NCBI GenBank assembly: GCA_947044405.1
Contig: CAMRHE010000133.1
Span: 1,054,001-1,118,000 of the forward strand
Direction of reading: 5' to 3'
Source of the DNA: Leptodactylus fallax
Lineage: Eukaryota; Chordata; Amphibia; Anura; Leptodactylidae
Length of the DNA: 64,000 bases
Under the pieces are notes generated by a model. The model worked only from the letters and a program-made list of their open reading frames with translations. It was not told the origin of the DNA and did no database searches. Positions within the stretch are counted from its first letter, which is position 1. Each line of letters begins with the position of its first letter. Below are positions 44,807-56,867 of the stretch, piece by piece. Made by a program: the position numbers and the translations under genes.

Positions 44807-45928
44807 TGTGGCATCCCAGAGCTGGCTATGGCTGGGCTGAGGGTGATCTCTGTGCATTGTATTATTTCCTGTTGCTTCATAGCCTGTGTGACATAGCAGG
44901 GGGTCCTGAGTCTCACACAACACAGCGCCACCTAGTGAGCCTCACACATGCATTACACCTCCCATAGGATTGAATAGTAACCAAATGTCCAATGGGAGGA
45001 CATCGCCTGGGAAAAGGGGAGGAGTCAGCTGATCACTGGGTCCCCATGGTAACACCCCTGCAGGAAGGTCCTGCGTGTGAGGAGTTAGAAGTGTGGAGTG
45101 TTAGGAGGAGGAGGTGAGGAGATAAGTGTGATGTCCTGTGAAGAAAGCAGTGAGTTTAGTGCAGGAATCTCAAGTCCTAGACAGGCCCAGGAAGGTTGGA
45201 GAGCTGACATACTCCAGCTATTCAGAAGATCCTGTCCCCTGTCTGCCTAGCCATCGCCCTGAAGGAAGTCAAGCATCATTATCTTGTCAGCCTGAGACTG
45301 TGGAGAGAACATTCTGGAACACGTGCTCCATAGCCAGTATCACAGGATCCAGGGGCCAAGGCCAGACCTGTGGAATATCCTGCCACCCTGACTATTGCAC
45401 CCCGAAACTCTGAGCTATCAGGACCACATAACGTGAGTGGGGAATATTATGTACTAGTATCATGGTGGGCATCCTCCTATGGGCCAAATAGGAGCCCAGA
45501 CGCACCTTAGGGCTGTAACACTGAAGTATAAGGGGCTAGGAACACCTTTCATCAAGTCTACCCTGCACCCCAGGACTTTGCTGTGTCACCAGGCGTACCC
45601 CGTTGTTTTGTATTGAAGAAACTGTTTAAGCATTTGTGCCTCCACACCCATGGAAGTAAAAGTTCAACTTTACAACCGTTTCTGTGTCTGACTCTGCACC
45701 GACAACATCAGGGCGCCCCAAACACCACCAGTCGGCACAGTATAGGGGAAGCGCCCCGGGGGAACAATCACCACCAACATTTGTGCAGCCCCCTCATCAC
45801 CGGTACCAGTGGTGGTAACGTGGGACAGCACCAGCGCTGCGCCCTCGTGCCCAGAGACCGTGACAAGTCTGCGCTGTTTGCACCCCCGCAATCCCAACTG
45901 CAGCGTTACCTTCCATCTGGTCACCGCA
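44807..45928 (+). repeat. Gypsy copy 1, 3' LTR
   Basis: 1122 bp with the same ends as the 5' LTR, followed by GCTA (45929-45932), the target duplication. Confidence 0.95.
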
Positions 45929-46322
45929 GCTACAAAAGGAAAGGGAAATATATAGGAAGCTTCTTACAACTCTCCCTTCTGTTCCGTCTACTCCTGGCTT
46001 TGGCTCAAAAAACTGCAGCAAAATCTGCAGCAAAAAAATCCACGTTTCCGCAATGTGGGGCCTCAGCCTAATACTCTAAAAAAAAGCTAGCGATTCTGGC
46101 ATATTTTACGGCTCTTTTTTAACCGAAATTGGTTATTAAGACTGGCAGTTTTCTGGTGTGATCGGAGGATTCACACCATCATCATCCTAGATTCACACTC
46201 CAGTCTGGCCAATGTCTAAAAAATGGTGAATGGGGCACAGGAGCTGAGATGTGCCATCGTGTGCCGAAAATGTGCCAAGTTGAGGTGAACTTTTGGCCAC
46301 TTTCCATATAGTAAATCTGGGC

Positions 46323-46654
46323 CTAAGGCCCCTTGCAGACTACCATGTGCTGCCGGCCGGACATGAATTAAAGGTACAGTCGTTGCACGTGGGATGTGCG
46401 GATACCACCCATGTGCCGTTGTGCTTCCGTGGTCCCTTTCATTAAATGAATAGGATCCATGGAAGAAAGGGCCGCAAAATAGGACAGGAATAGGACCTGT
46501 TCTATATTTTGCGGCCCGGAATGTCGAGCCCGCACACATGACTGTGTAATTCACAGTCATGTGTGTACGGGCCCATAGAAATGAATGGGTCAGTGTGCTA
46601 TCCGTGTATTTCACGGATCACGGCCACGGTCACGGTCGTCTGCAAGGGACCTAA
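46323..46654. mobile_element. MITE with 'cttgcagac' ends
   Basis: Left CTAAGGCCCCTTGCAGAC and right GTCTGCAAGGGACCTAAA are inverse copies. A GC-rich interior includes a 'ccatagaaatgaatggg' string typical of these elements. About 330 bp, non-coding. Confidence 0.75.
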
Positions 46655-48249
46655 ATGTGTCAAAAGCCTCAACATGGTTCAGGACGGAAGTAATAAGGGA
46701 ACATTTTTTCACTCATGTTATGGCTGCACATCCTGACCTGACCATGGGAACCTGCGATAATGTTGGTTTGGGTCACTAGACCTGAGGGTGACTGGGATTT
46801 GCATCCTAAATACGAGTACAAAGATATTCCCTTGTTATGCTCCTGAGGACCAGGGTCTAGACAAGGTACCAATTCTCCAGCAGACATTTCATCACTGATA
46901 TTTTCCATTTAGAAGTGTCAGTAAAAAAGAATCATTAAAATCTATAAATAAAATTTACATATAGAAATATCCAAGGGCTGGTGAGAAAGCGGCCACCGCA
47001 TTAGTATGCGAGAGGAAAGCAATAGAAGTTAATGACTTAATTGCAGCCGGCACAATGCACAGATGTGCTCTCTACCTGATGAAACTGCCAGACTGAGACC
47101 CGGCTGATCTCCCTGCATCAATAATTCTCCGGCTCACCCCTCTAACATCCAGATCAGCAGAACGTGACACGGAGAACTTTCTATGTATAGACTCTGGAGG
47201 ATGCCTGAATGAAGGTATAAGACTCAGTCCCAGCCTAGTATATGATATACAGGCAAATGTTGTAGATTTGCATTACTGTATGGACATTATTATATGGCCT
47301 GAGCTGCCCGGACACTCTTGGACCAGTTACATACAGTCGGAACACAGCCGTGTTCTGCTATCCGTATCACACATGTAACAGTTTTCTGGTATTCTGGCCT
47401 CAGCTTGTCTTGGTCTCTACTCCTATCTGCCCACTTTAGTAAAAAAGTGGCAACCAGGGCGCAGAACCAACAGTATAGCATATTTTTGGTGCAAAAAAGG
47501 GCTGATCACCAAAGACGAGCCACATCTATGCTAGAGAACTGGTATAGATGGGTTAGTAAATTCAAGTGTTCAAACTACCTCGGCCATCTAAGTCAAGGTG
47601 TGCCAAAGGGGTTAAAAAAAAAGCTGAAAAATAGGAATCTCTTGCAGGGAGTCTATCAGGTTCAAAATGCCTCCCAAACCAATAATAGTACCGTGTGTGG
47701 GTCTGTAATAGTAACAGAAACATAGCCCTGTGGTCACAAACCACTAAAGCAATATAGAGAAAATCATCATCACCCCGCAAGGGCACCGTGGGCAGGCCCA
47801 GTTTGTCAGAGTTGCCTATAGACAGCCATGATTCAGGCAAGGATTAAAAATATCAACCATGGCTAATGGGATGGCTTGCAGCTGTCTATAGGAAAATCTG
47901 ATAAATCCGATCCATCCCTGGTGCACTTCCAGGCTGATCTGCATATCCATTAAAGGTTGTAATCTTTGCATTGCTTCAATTTTTTATGACCAAAAAAGTG
48001 TGAATCTGCTCCTATTAAAAGCCCCTACATGGCAGGATTATTGGTTAAGATGACATTTTGGACCTGATTGACTCCATTCAATGGGATTAAAAAAAAAAAA
48101 TAGAAAAAGGAGCAAAAAAATAATCTGTAATAAATCTGTAATAAAGGGTATGTCTGGTGGAGAAAAGGTTTTGTCAAAGGGCTCAGAGTAGGTTAAAAAA
48201 TACAAGAAGCAATACTCACCTCAATGACCATTAGTGACCATTCCAGTGC
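46655..48249. other. Non-coding, nothing clear
   Basis: No gene. About 46980-47180 has balanced composition and no repeat features within the window. Confidence 0.5.
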
Positions 48250-48587
48250 TTAAAAAGGACCGTTCACCACCAACTCCAACTCTTTGCACCCTCTAACAGG
48301 CACTGCTTCACTGATTACGGCACAGTTGGAATTTTTTCTCTAGCCCCCACCATTCCTGAAAAATCAGTGCTGTTATTTTCAACACCCAATTTGATAATTA
48401 GGTTCCCTAGACAGTAGAGAGCCTGATTAGCATATTGGGTGCTGAAGTTAACACCTCTGATTTCTCAGGAATGGTAGGACCTAGAGAAAAATTCCAACTG
48501 CGTCGGAATTAGTGGAGCAGAACCTATTAAGGGGTTCAAGGGTTCAAAGAAATGGGGTTGGTGGAGGTGGTGAAAGCTCCACTTTAA
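48250..48587. mobile_element. Palindromic MITE flanked by TTAA
   Basis: Two arms of about 165 bp are inverse copies along nearly the whole element ('cagttggaattttttctctag' region on the left, 'ctagagaaaaattccaactg' on the right; 'caccacc' next to both ends). TTAA stands at 48250-48253 and 48584-48587. TTAA duplications are typical of piggyBac and Kolobok elements; I cannot choose between them. Confidence 0.75.
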
Positions 48588-49419
48588 TGGGTCCCTGGTG
48601 GTATCCTTTTCCCAGTCCTCTAGACTACTGCCACTGATTGGCTAAGTGGGCATTTACTAGCAAATTCTGTTTGTTGAGACAGGACCAGGAAGTAAAGACC
48701 AACGGGTTGGAACTGGAATGTTGAGAAAATTAAAAAAGTTCAGTGATAATTTTTTTTTCTTTATCTATCCATGAAAAAACCCTAATACATGTGCCTTTAA
48801 ATGCTGCCTATAAAACGGCAATTCTTCCAGAATCAAACAAGGCTTCTTACAGCCACATCAATCTAGAGAAAAATTCTAAGTTATGGCTACCTGAAATTAA
48901 AAAGGCAGAAATTTACTGCATCATTAAAGACCAAAAAAGCTTCTTGACTAAGGGGTTAATGGGCCCTTTATGGGTTGAAATTTAACTAGTAATCATAAGA
49001 CAAAAACCCTTTTCTTCTGCAAGCAATTCCCCTGCAGTTCCCCTGCTGTTATTGTGCTGCTTGTATACGGTGTGACTGACGAAATTGTTGATTTTTTTCA
49101 CATTAAAAAAGAAAAATCCCTCGACACCCCCTGATAATACATACCTGTCAGTTCGTGCATTGTGCTGGTGTTCGACACTGATGGATAACCTGGAAAAGAG
49201 AAAAGACTCGGTACAGTTTATTTGCCTTCAGCTTATGATCTACATATAGTTGGGGTTTCGTTGTGATGTATGTTTTTTGATTAAAACCTTTCTCCAAAAA
49301 TAAAAATGTAAAAAAAAAAATGTAAATATAACCCCTGAGGTGCATGTAGGACTTTTCTCTCCGCCAGTTTCAGTATAAAAATGGAGGACACCTGATGGAC
49401 ACCGGCGGACCCCATTATA
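48588..49419. other. Non-coding; right part probably an outer MITE
   Basis: No gene. From about 49340 the sequence appears to belong to a MITE ('gacaccggcggaccccattatagtctatgg') that continues after the hAT insertion at 50168 and ends near 50280 ('gtgaacctagcctta'). Confidence 0.5.
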
Positions 49420-49427
49420 GTCTATGG

Positions 49428-50167
49428 CAGTGATGGCGAACCTTTTAGAGACAGAGTGCCCAAACTGCAACCCAAAACCTACTAATTTATCGCAAAGTGC
49501 CAAACAGGTAATTTAACCTTAAATTAACCAGGATCTGTTTTATAGTGACCGTGCAATGTTATTACAGCCTATAATAATATCACGTCTGCTATAAAACAGA
49601 TATTGTGTGATATAAATAGTGAAGGGCCCCCACACAGTACAATGCGCTCCACAGTGGCCCCCAGACAGTATAATTCGCTCCAAAGTGGCCCCCAGACAGT
49701 ATTATATGCTCCGGAATGGCCCCCAGACAGTATTATATGCTCCAGAGTGGCCCCCATACAGTATTATATGCCCACAGTGGCTCCCACAGAGTATTATACG
49801 CTCCACAGTGGCCCCTGCACAGTATTATATGCTCCACAGTGGCCCCTGCACAGTATTATATGCTCCACAGTGGACACCCACACAGTATTATATGCTCCAC
49901 TTTGGCCCCCCCCACAGTATTATATGCTTCACAGTGGGCCCCCACACAGTAGTAGATGCTTCACAGTGGGCCTGTGGACCGCGGCCTACACTGACAGCTT
50001 AGCTGTATGTGCATTTGCACATACAGCTGAAAGAAGTGATCACTCACTAACAGGGAATCCTGTACCGGATTCCCCGTTAGTGAGCGATCATGGCGACAGC
50101 GCGCGTGCCAACTGAGAGGGGTCTGCGTGCCCACTCTGGCACGCGTGCCATAGGTTCACCAACACAG
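49428..50167. mobile_element. hAT-type non-autonomous element (GATGGCGAACC ends), 740 bp
   Basis: Ends CAGTGATGGCGAACC and GGTTCACCAACACAG are inverse with three mismatches, flanked by the perfect 8-bp duplication GTCTATGG (49420-49427, 50168-50175). The subterminal 'agagtgcccaaactgcaacccaaaacc' is shared with hAT families known to me from reptiles and mammals. The interior is mostly a minisatellite. No transposase. Confidence 0.92.
49625..49969. repeat. Minisatellite, eleven 30-32-bp units
   Basis: The consensus phrase is about 'cagtattatatgctccacagtggccccca'. Two adjacent units are identical; others differ at 1-6 positions. Because the unit is near 31 bp, several reading frames stay open through it, producing repeat 'proteins' that are not real. 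Confidence 0.92.
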
Positions 50168-50349
50168 GTCTATGGGGTCCAAGGGTACCACTGTTTGAGC
50201 AGTGCAGCTCTCCGTCATTCGGGTCCTGCCGGTGGACCCGTATGACAGAGACCCATATGCAGATGTGAACCTAGCCTTAATAGTCTTAATGATGGGCCCA
50301 CCCTCTGTGGTTTTATTGAACCAACCATAGATTGACATACAGTACCATA

Positions 50350-50506
50350 CAGTGTCAGACTGAAATCCCTTGGGCCCACCAACAACTCCTAGAAAATAGA
50401 CCGTAGTAGCCTTAAAATTTCGGTGTCTTCTGCTGGACTACTATTGTGTTAGAGCCTGGGCCCACCAGATGATCCACTGGAACTCTCGTGGACCAGTCCA
50501 ACACTG
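50350..50506. mobile_element. hAT MITE, CAGTGTTGGACTG family, with target duplication
   Basis: Left CAGTGTCAGACTG and right CAGTCCAACACTG are inverse ends. Flanks GTACCATA (50342-50349) and GTATCATA (50507-50514) match at 7 of 8 bases. Same family as 627-824. Confidence 0.88.
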
Positions 50507-50514
50507 GTATCATA

Positions 50515-51097
50515 GGGATAAACATCTTTAGGCCGGGGCCCCACATTGCAAAAACACTGCGTTTTACATTACCTTCAAAGTGAATGGGATTCTGAATAAT
50601 CCCATCCACACATTACAGAAAAAAATCCACATCAAATGCTCAAGTTTTTGTAAATCGCGGCATGTCAATTATATCTGCGGGGCAGAAAGTCTGTAAAGGA
50701 AATCTCTGCGGACTTTCTGTGAAAAACGCAGTGAAAAAATCAACGATACACATACAGCATTTTTTTGCTGTGGCTCACTATGTCTTATGGGTGTGACATC
50801 ACCCATCCTACTTGATGGATGGGGATAAGCTGGAATACCAAGCACAGCCACTACACAATGTATGGCGCTGTACTTAATAAGTAGTGAAGAGGCTGCAGCG
50901 ATCACCTGAATGCTGCAATCTCTTGAAACAGCTGATCATTGGGTGCCAGGTATTAGACCACCACTGATTTGATATTGATGACCTATCCTAAGGAAACCCC
51001 CTTAAGCACAGTTAAACTCTAACATTTCAGTCTTAACTGCTATTGTACTAAAATATGCAATGAAAAGCTTGAGCATACCAGCTGGGCTGGTTATAAG
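50515..51097. other. Non-coding; MITE fragments
   Basis: 50527-50740 resembles one arm of the 'ggccccacattgc' MITE family that hosts gypsy copy 1. 50960-51003 is an end of the 32828 family ('gatattgatgacctatcctaagg'). No gene. Confidence 0.55.
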
Positions 51098-52218
51098 TGC
51101 GGTGACCAGATGGAAGGTAACGCTGCAGTTGGGATAGCGGGGTGCAAACAGTGCAGACTTGTCACGGTCTCTGGGCACGAGGGCGCAGCGCTGGTGCTGT
51201 CCCACGTTACCACCACTGGTACCGGTGATGAGGGGGCTGCACAAATGTTGGTGGTGATTGTTCCCCCGGGGCGCTTCCCCTATACTGTGCCGACTGGTGG
51301 TGTTTGGGGCGCCCTGATGTTGTCGGTGCAGAGTCAGACACAGAAACGGTTGTAAAGTTGAACTTTTACTTCCATGGGTGTGGAGGCACAAATGCTTAAA
51401 CAGTTTCTTCAATACAAAACAACGGGGTACGCCTGGTGACACAGCAGAGTCCTGGGGTGCAGGGTAGACTTGATGAAAGGTGTTCCTAGCCCCTTATACT
51501 TCAGTGTTACAGCCCTAAGGTGCGTCTGGGCTCCTATTTGGCACATAGGAGGATGCCCACCATGATACTAGTACATAATATTCCCCACTCACGTTATGTG
51601 GTCCTGATAGCTCAGAGTTTCGGGGTGCAATAGTCAGGGTGGCAGGATATTCCACAGGTCTGGCCTTGGCCCCTGGATCCTGTGATACTTGCTATGGAGC
51701 ACGTGTTCCAGAATGTTCTCTCCACAGTCTCAGGCTGACAAGATAATGATGCTTGACTTCCTTCAGGGCGATGGCTAGGCAGACAGGGGACAGGATCTTC
51801 TGAATAGCTGGAGTATGTCAGCTCTCCAACCTTCCTGGGCCTGTCTAGGACTTGAGATTCCTGCACTAAACTCACTGCTTTCTTCACAGGACATCACACT
51901 TATCTCCTCACCTCCTCCTCCTAACACTCCACACTTCTAACTCCTCACACGCAGGACCTTCCTGCAGGGGTGTTACCATGGGGACAAAGTGATCAGCTGA
52001 CTCCTCCCCTTTTCCCAGGCGATGTCCTCCCATTGGACATTTGGTTACTATTCAATCCTATGGGAGGTGTAATGCACGTGTGAGGCTCACTAGGTGGCGC
52101 TGTGTTGTGTGAGACTCAGGACCCCCTGCTATGTCACACAGGCTATGAAGCAACAGGAAATAATACAATGCACAGAGATCACCCTCAGCCCAGCCATAGC
52201 CAGCTCTGGGATGCCACA
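51098..52218 (-). repeat. Gypsy copy 2, 3' LTR
   Basis: 1121 bp, inverse of the copy 1 LTRs at about 99 percent identity by eye. The minus strand begins TGTGGCAT at 52218 and ends CACCGCA at 51098. Confidence 0.95.
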
Positions 52219-52233
52219 TACTCCCCCTCTTTC
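52219..52233 (-). other. Gypsy copy 2 polypurine tract
   Basis: The minus strand reads TGAAAGAGGGGGAGTA next to the 3' LTR, the same as copy 1. Confidence 0.88.
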
Positions 52234-52800
52234 ACTGAGCCGACCTCGGCGACGGGCTGGGGTGAAGGTGAGAAATGTAACATAACGTTAATAAATACGA
52301 ACAAAGTGCAAATGTCACTAACAGTTTAGAAAAATATAATACTTAGAAACTTGAGGTAAGACCTCCCGGCATAGTCCTGGAATGTCCATGAGAAGTCTGA
52401 AGGGTAACGGAGAGATAATTAAACTCAGACTTATGGAACCTTTTGGCGGTACCATTAGACAGTCCATATAGAAACAACAGTAGTGCAAATGGGTCCAGAG
52501 GCTCTCTGGCACAAATTTCGTGAGTGTCCATTATCATGAGAGTCTCTCTGAGAAACAATAAACAGTCCTTTCTGTAAGGAAGAGTAGGCACTCTAGCACC
52601 AATGTCCATACCGCAATGGGGTAACAGAACTTCCTTGGCTCGGTGAGCCAGGCACTATGGCTTGGATTGTTGCATATAAATGTAAATACTATATTACATG
52701 GCAAGATATTATATATATACTGTATATACACACAGGAAAAACATTAATGTAATCAGAGCAGGAATAACATATATACAGAAGCAGAGACAGTTAACCTCTT

Positions 52801-55313
52801 TTACCCAAGGACAGCAATGGCAACACTATAGCGTGTTGGAGGTATGCCTTTTGTGGTACGCTCAGAACGCCTAAGTGGAACGAGATTTGAATCAGGAACA
52901 GAGTCACTGAAATCAATTAAATCATCTGTCGAAGGGTTCTCTTGCACTAGAGCAATTGGTGGATAACAGCTAAATGGTAGTAGTTTAGGCGCCCACATAA
53001 GCTCAGTTAACGTTGGGGGTCTCTCTTTCGCTTCAGAAGGTGACAAGATCTCTGTACTCGTTGTCTCAGCTGGGGGCACCTCTGTGGGTAGTCCTTCTTT
53101 AAGGCACAGCTTCAGACGGTTTTGGTGTACTACTTGGGGCTGTCTCCCAGGTTTAGAGATCTCATACACGTCGGATTCAGGATATGGTATGGAGATGACA
53201 CTGTATGGTTCCTTCTCCCAGAATGGATCCAATTTCCCATTCCGATGGTTATTCCTTAACCATACACGGTCGCCAACTTTCAGGGGCGCTGCATGGGCGT
53301 GATGGTTGTAATCCTCCTGTTGTCTCCTACGAACCTCATCCATGCGCGTTTCAACTATCTCTTTAGCTTCCTCCATACGTCGGCGGTGTTCAACAACCCA
53401 GTCTGTTATGGGTAGTGGATTGATGGTGTCAGGGACCTTCACACCAAGGGTTAAGTCTGAAGGAAGTTGACCTTGTCTTCCAAACATTAGATAAAATGGT
53501 GCGTATCCCGTAGATGTTTGGGGTGTGTTGTTGTAAATATAGGCCAAGTCCTTGATACGCTCAGGCCACTCAACACCAGGTGTAACTGCAGCTGTTCTTA
53601 GCATGCCGATGATCACTTGATTTGCCTTCTCGCACATACCATTCCCTTGAGGGTGATACGCTGTGGTTCGCACCTTCTTGCAGTCTTGGAACTGACACAG
53701 CTCACGGAACAATTGGGATTCAAACGCCGATCCACGGTCGGTGAGGATATGCTCAGGACAACCGTAATGGCGGACAAACTCTGCGTAGAAGGTCTCAGCC
53801 GTAGTTCTTGCTGTAAGATCTCTGACAGGCACGATGACAAGGAACTTGGAGTAATGATCCACCATTGTCAGAGCGTAGCTGTAGCCGGAACGTGTGGGAC
53901 CCAACTTCACATGGTCCAGAGCAACAATTTCACACGGCTTTTGAGTCTTAATTGGATGTAGAGGGGCCTTCTGATCTCTTCGACCTTCCTTGGTGATACT
54001 ACAGGCGGGACACTCTCGGCACCAACTCTCAATGTCACTCCTCATCCCAACCCAGTAGAAGCAACGACGGATGGTAGCTTCGGTCTTTTGTACCCCGAAG
54101 TGACCGGATTTGTCATGATACGCCTCAAGTATCATCTGTGCGTCTCTTCTTGGTACGAGGATCTGATGAAGCCTTTCACCTGTGACAGGATCAAGAGTGT
54201 TTCTATGTAGAAGGCCTCGTTGGACAAACAGGCGCTTCCTCTGTCGCCAAAGGCGTTTTAATTCCACGTCATGAAGACCTCTCTTTACACGGGTTGGTAT
54301 TCTTCCTGTAAGCAGGAAATCTGACAATTCTCCTAAAACTCTGCTCTCTTCTTGGAACGTTTTCCACAGAGATGGCTCCTGGAGGGATTCGGCAGCTGTT
54401 TTCGCCAGAGATTCTCCTTCTACAGGGACACCAATAGCAACCTGTTGGGCAAACTTGTTGTAGAATGGTGACATCTCCACCTCTTCCCAGATGTCTTCTC
54501 GGGGTGGTTCTTCTCCCACAGGCAACCTTGAGAGTGCATCAGCGTTAGCGTTGGACTTGCCACTGCGATACTTGACAGAGAACTTGTAATTCGCGAGTCT
54601 TGAGGCCCACCATTGTTCAAGGGCTCCCAGTCGAGCAGTGTCCAGATGCGCCAACGGATTGTTATCTGTGTACACGGTAAAGGGTGTGGCAGCCAGGTAG
54701 TCTTTAAACTTCTCTGTCACGGCCCAGACAAGCGCCAGAAGTTCGAGTTTGAAAGAACTATAGTTCTGGTCGTTCTTCTCCGCGCCTCTCAGACTCCTGC
54801 TGGCGTAGGCGATGACTCGCTCTTTGTTGTCCTGAACCTGGGACAACACTGCACCCAAACCTTGGTGACTTGCATCTGTGTACAAGCGGAATGGCTGACT
54901 GTAGTCGGGATAGGCTAGAATTGGTGGTTGCGGCAGAAGTGCTTTAAGCGCTTGAAAGGCTTCCTCTTGACGCGCTGTCCAGTCTACCAGAAGCTTTCGG
55001 TTGTAGTTTTCTCTGGGACAACCGCGCAACAACTCGTTCAGAGGCTCGGCTACTTGGGCGAAGTGTGGTATGAAACGCCGGTAGTAACCTGCGAATCCAA
55101 GGAAGCTTCGGACTTCTTTGACGGTAGTTGGTCTTCGCCAGTTCTGGACTGCAGTGATCTTTTCAGGATCAGGTTGGACGCCTTGTGCGCTCACGACATG
55201 CCCAAGGTAGTGAACTTGGGGTTTCAACAGGTAGCACTTGGAGGGCTTCACCTTTAGGCCGTGCTGTATAAGTACCTTGAATACCTCGGACAGGTGACGA
55301 AGGTGTTCTTGGT
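52801..55313 (-). CDS. pol: Gypsy copy 2 Pol: RT thumb, RNase H, integrase
   Basis: The open frame extends up to 55521, but its first ~70 residues are an antisense-of-frame reading upstream of a 2-bp deletion. Real sequence starts at EHLRHLSEVFKVL. It continues FLGFAGYYRRFI, RNase H (LYTDASHQGLGAVLSQ, VYTDNNPLAHL), the linker that is deleted in copy 1, then integrase with ECPAC, ALDHVKLG, LTDRGSAFES and GMCEKAN, ending VPLRRSERTTKGIPPTRYS. About 835 residues without a stop, so the RNase H to integrase part is intact here where copy 1 is broken. Confidence 0.93.
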
Positions 55314-56866
55314 GTCCGGGAGAATACAATAACATCGTCCAGGTACAGTAGCACACTCTGGAAATTCTCATGGCCGAGGCACCTCTCCATAAGCCGTTGG
55401 AATGTGGCTGGGGCATTACATAGCCCAAATGGCATACTATTGAATTCAAAGAGTCCCATCGGGGTCGTAAACGCAGTCTTTTCACGATCTTCAGGCGCCA
55501 TAGGGACTTGCCAGTATCCACTGGTTAAGTCCAGGGTCGAGAAACAGGTAGCTGATCCCAAAGCCGTTAGAGATTCCTCAATCCGCAGCAATGGGTATGC
55601 GTCTTTGTGCGTGACGTTGTTGAGTTTACGATAGTCCACACAAAATCGTAGGGTTCCGTCTTTCTTCTTGACAAGGACTAGCGGGGCTGCCCAGGGGCTG
55701 TTACTCTCCCGGATGACATCAGCATCTCGCATCTCTTGGATCAACTTTTTCACCGGTTGGTACATCGCTGGTGGTATTGGACGGTGACGCTCCTTGATTG
55801 GATGGTGGTCGCCAGTCAGAATGCGATGTTGTATGGTCGTGGTCTTACCAAAGTCCAGTGGGTGTTTGCTGAATGCCTGTTGGTAACGCTTGGCCACATT
55901 ACGAACCCCATTGATGTGCTCTATAGGGGTATTGGCGTCTCCCACGTTCAATTCATCCCACCAGGACTTCGTGGCTCCATTCTGAATGTTCTCAGCAGCT
56001 TGGGTGGAACGCTGTGTGGTGGTAGAATCACCAGAGAGAATGTCTTCTGGTGCTAACCGGTGTAGCAGGGCCACAGAGTGGAACTTGTGGAGGTTCACGG
56101 GAGCATCGCCCAAGTTGACTAAGTGGACAGGAACACGTCCATTGGAAACTGTGACAAGGCTGCGGGCAGCCATGACAATTGGTTGGCCATCTACCTGTAT
56201 GGGTTGTAGCAAGGCCTCGTAGTCCTGATTTTCTATGCCCGGACGGGCACGGCACCACACCATAGTTTCTGTTCCAGGCTGTAGGGTTACTGGACGGGTA
56301 TCTTGTATCCGGACTCGACCAATTTCACCTTGTTTGTTGGCGAACTTGTGCTGGGCATTGAGTACACGAATGGCCCGCTGAATGGTCTGCTGGTCACTGG
56401 GAGAAGCAGTAAGGAGAGTGGCATGCAAGGCATCCAACACTTCTGCAAAGCAATGGCGTAAAACATTCATGCCTAATATTACAACTGCAAACCTATCATC
56501 CTCTACATCAGTGACAATTACACCCTGTCTAGGCAGTTTCAAGTCCCCAATCTGGATAGTGGGTTCCCAATAACCCTGCTGTGGTATGGGCTGTCCATTG
56601 CTGGCACACAGATTTATCCATGTGTCAGGTGTTCTATTCAACACACCTAAATCCCAATGTTCAAGGAACACCTGCTTGCGCAGGGTTGTTACCTGAGATC
56701 CAGTGTCCACCAACGCTGTCAGAGGGACGCCGTTCACCCGGATTGTGATGTGTGGGCAGGCTGAGACGAAGCGTGACAATGGCACTGAAGATTCACCTGG
56801 GCCCTTCTTCTTTCCTCCCGAGGGGCGGCCCGCTGCCTCGGGGGTGGCCCGTTTAACTGAAAACAC
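55314..56866 (-). pseudogene. pol: Gypsy copy 2 Pol: protease and RT fingers/palm
   Basis: About 518 sense residues from the gag-pol junction: a basic linker (GGKKKGPGESS), protease with LVDTGSQ, then RT with RFCVDYRKLNNVT, STLDLTSGYWQVPM, FGLCNAPATFQRL and YLDDVIVFSRT. At 55313 two bases present in copy 1 are missing (copy 1 cggacatacc, here cggacacc), and the frame shifts into nonsense that ends at 55169. Pol of this copy is therefore split within RT, directly after the catalytic site. Confidence 0.93.
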
Positions 56867-56867
56867 T

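Larger units (their letters stand above)
37327..45928 (+). mobile_element. Ty3/gypsy LTR retrotransposon, copy 1
   Basis: An 8.6 kb element with 5' LTR, PBS, 5' leader, gag, pol (protease, RT, RNase H, integrase), PPT, 3' LTR and a 4-bp target duplication GCTA. The domain order with integrase last is that of Ty3/gypsy (Metaviridae). There is no env. Its sister, copy 2, lies in inverse orientation at 51098-59179. Breaks: a C-tract indel between gag and pol, an 11-bp deletion (~42623) and a 1-bp deletion (~42822). Confidence 0.95.
37249..46069. mobile_element. MITE interrupted by gypsy copy 1
   Basis: The left piece 37249-37326 (gccccacgttgcggaaacgcagc...gagccaaagccaag) and the right piece 45929-46069 (...cctggctttggctcaaaaaactgcagc...cgcaatgtggggcc) are inverse arms of one palindromic MITE. 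The gypsy element sits between them with GCTA on both sides. Confidence 0.85.

Noticed and set aside
49625..49969. Regular repeats resembling a CRISPR array
   Set aside because: Units are contiguous with no unique spacers, differ by point changes, and lie in a hAT element of a vertebrate-type genome.
49603..50115. A 170-codon frame and two others with repeated 'QYYMLHSGP'-like units
   Set aside because: They are produced by the 31-bp minisatellite inside a non-autonomous hAT element; no start context or family supports a protein.
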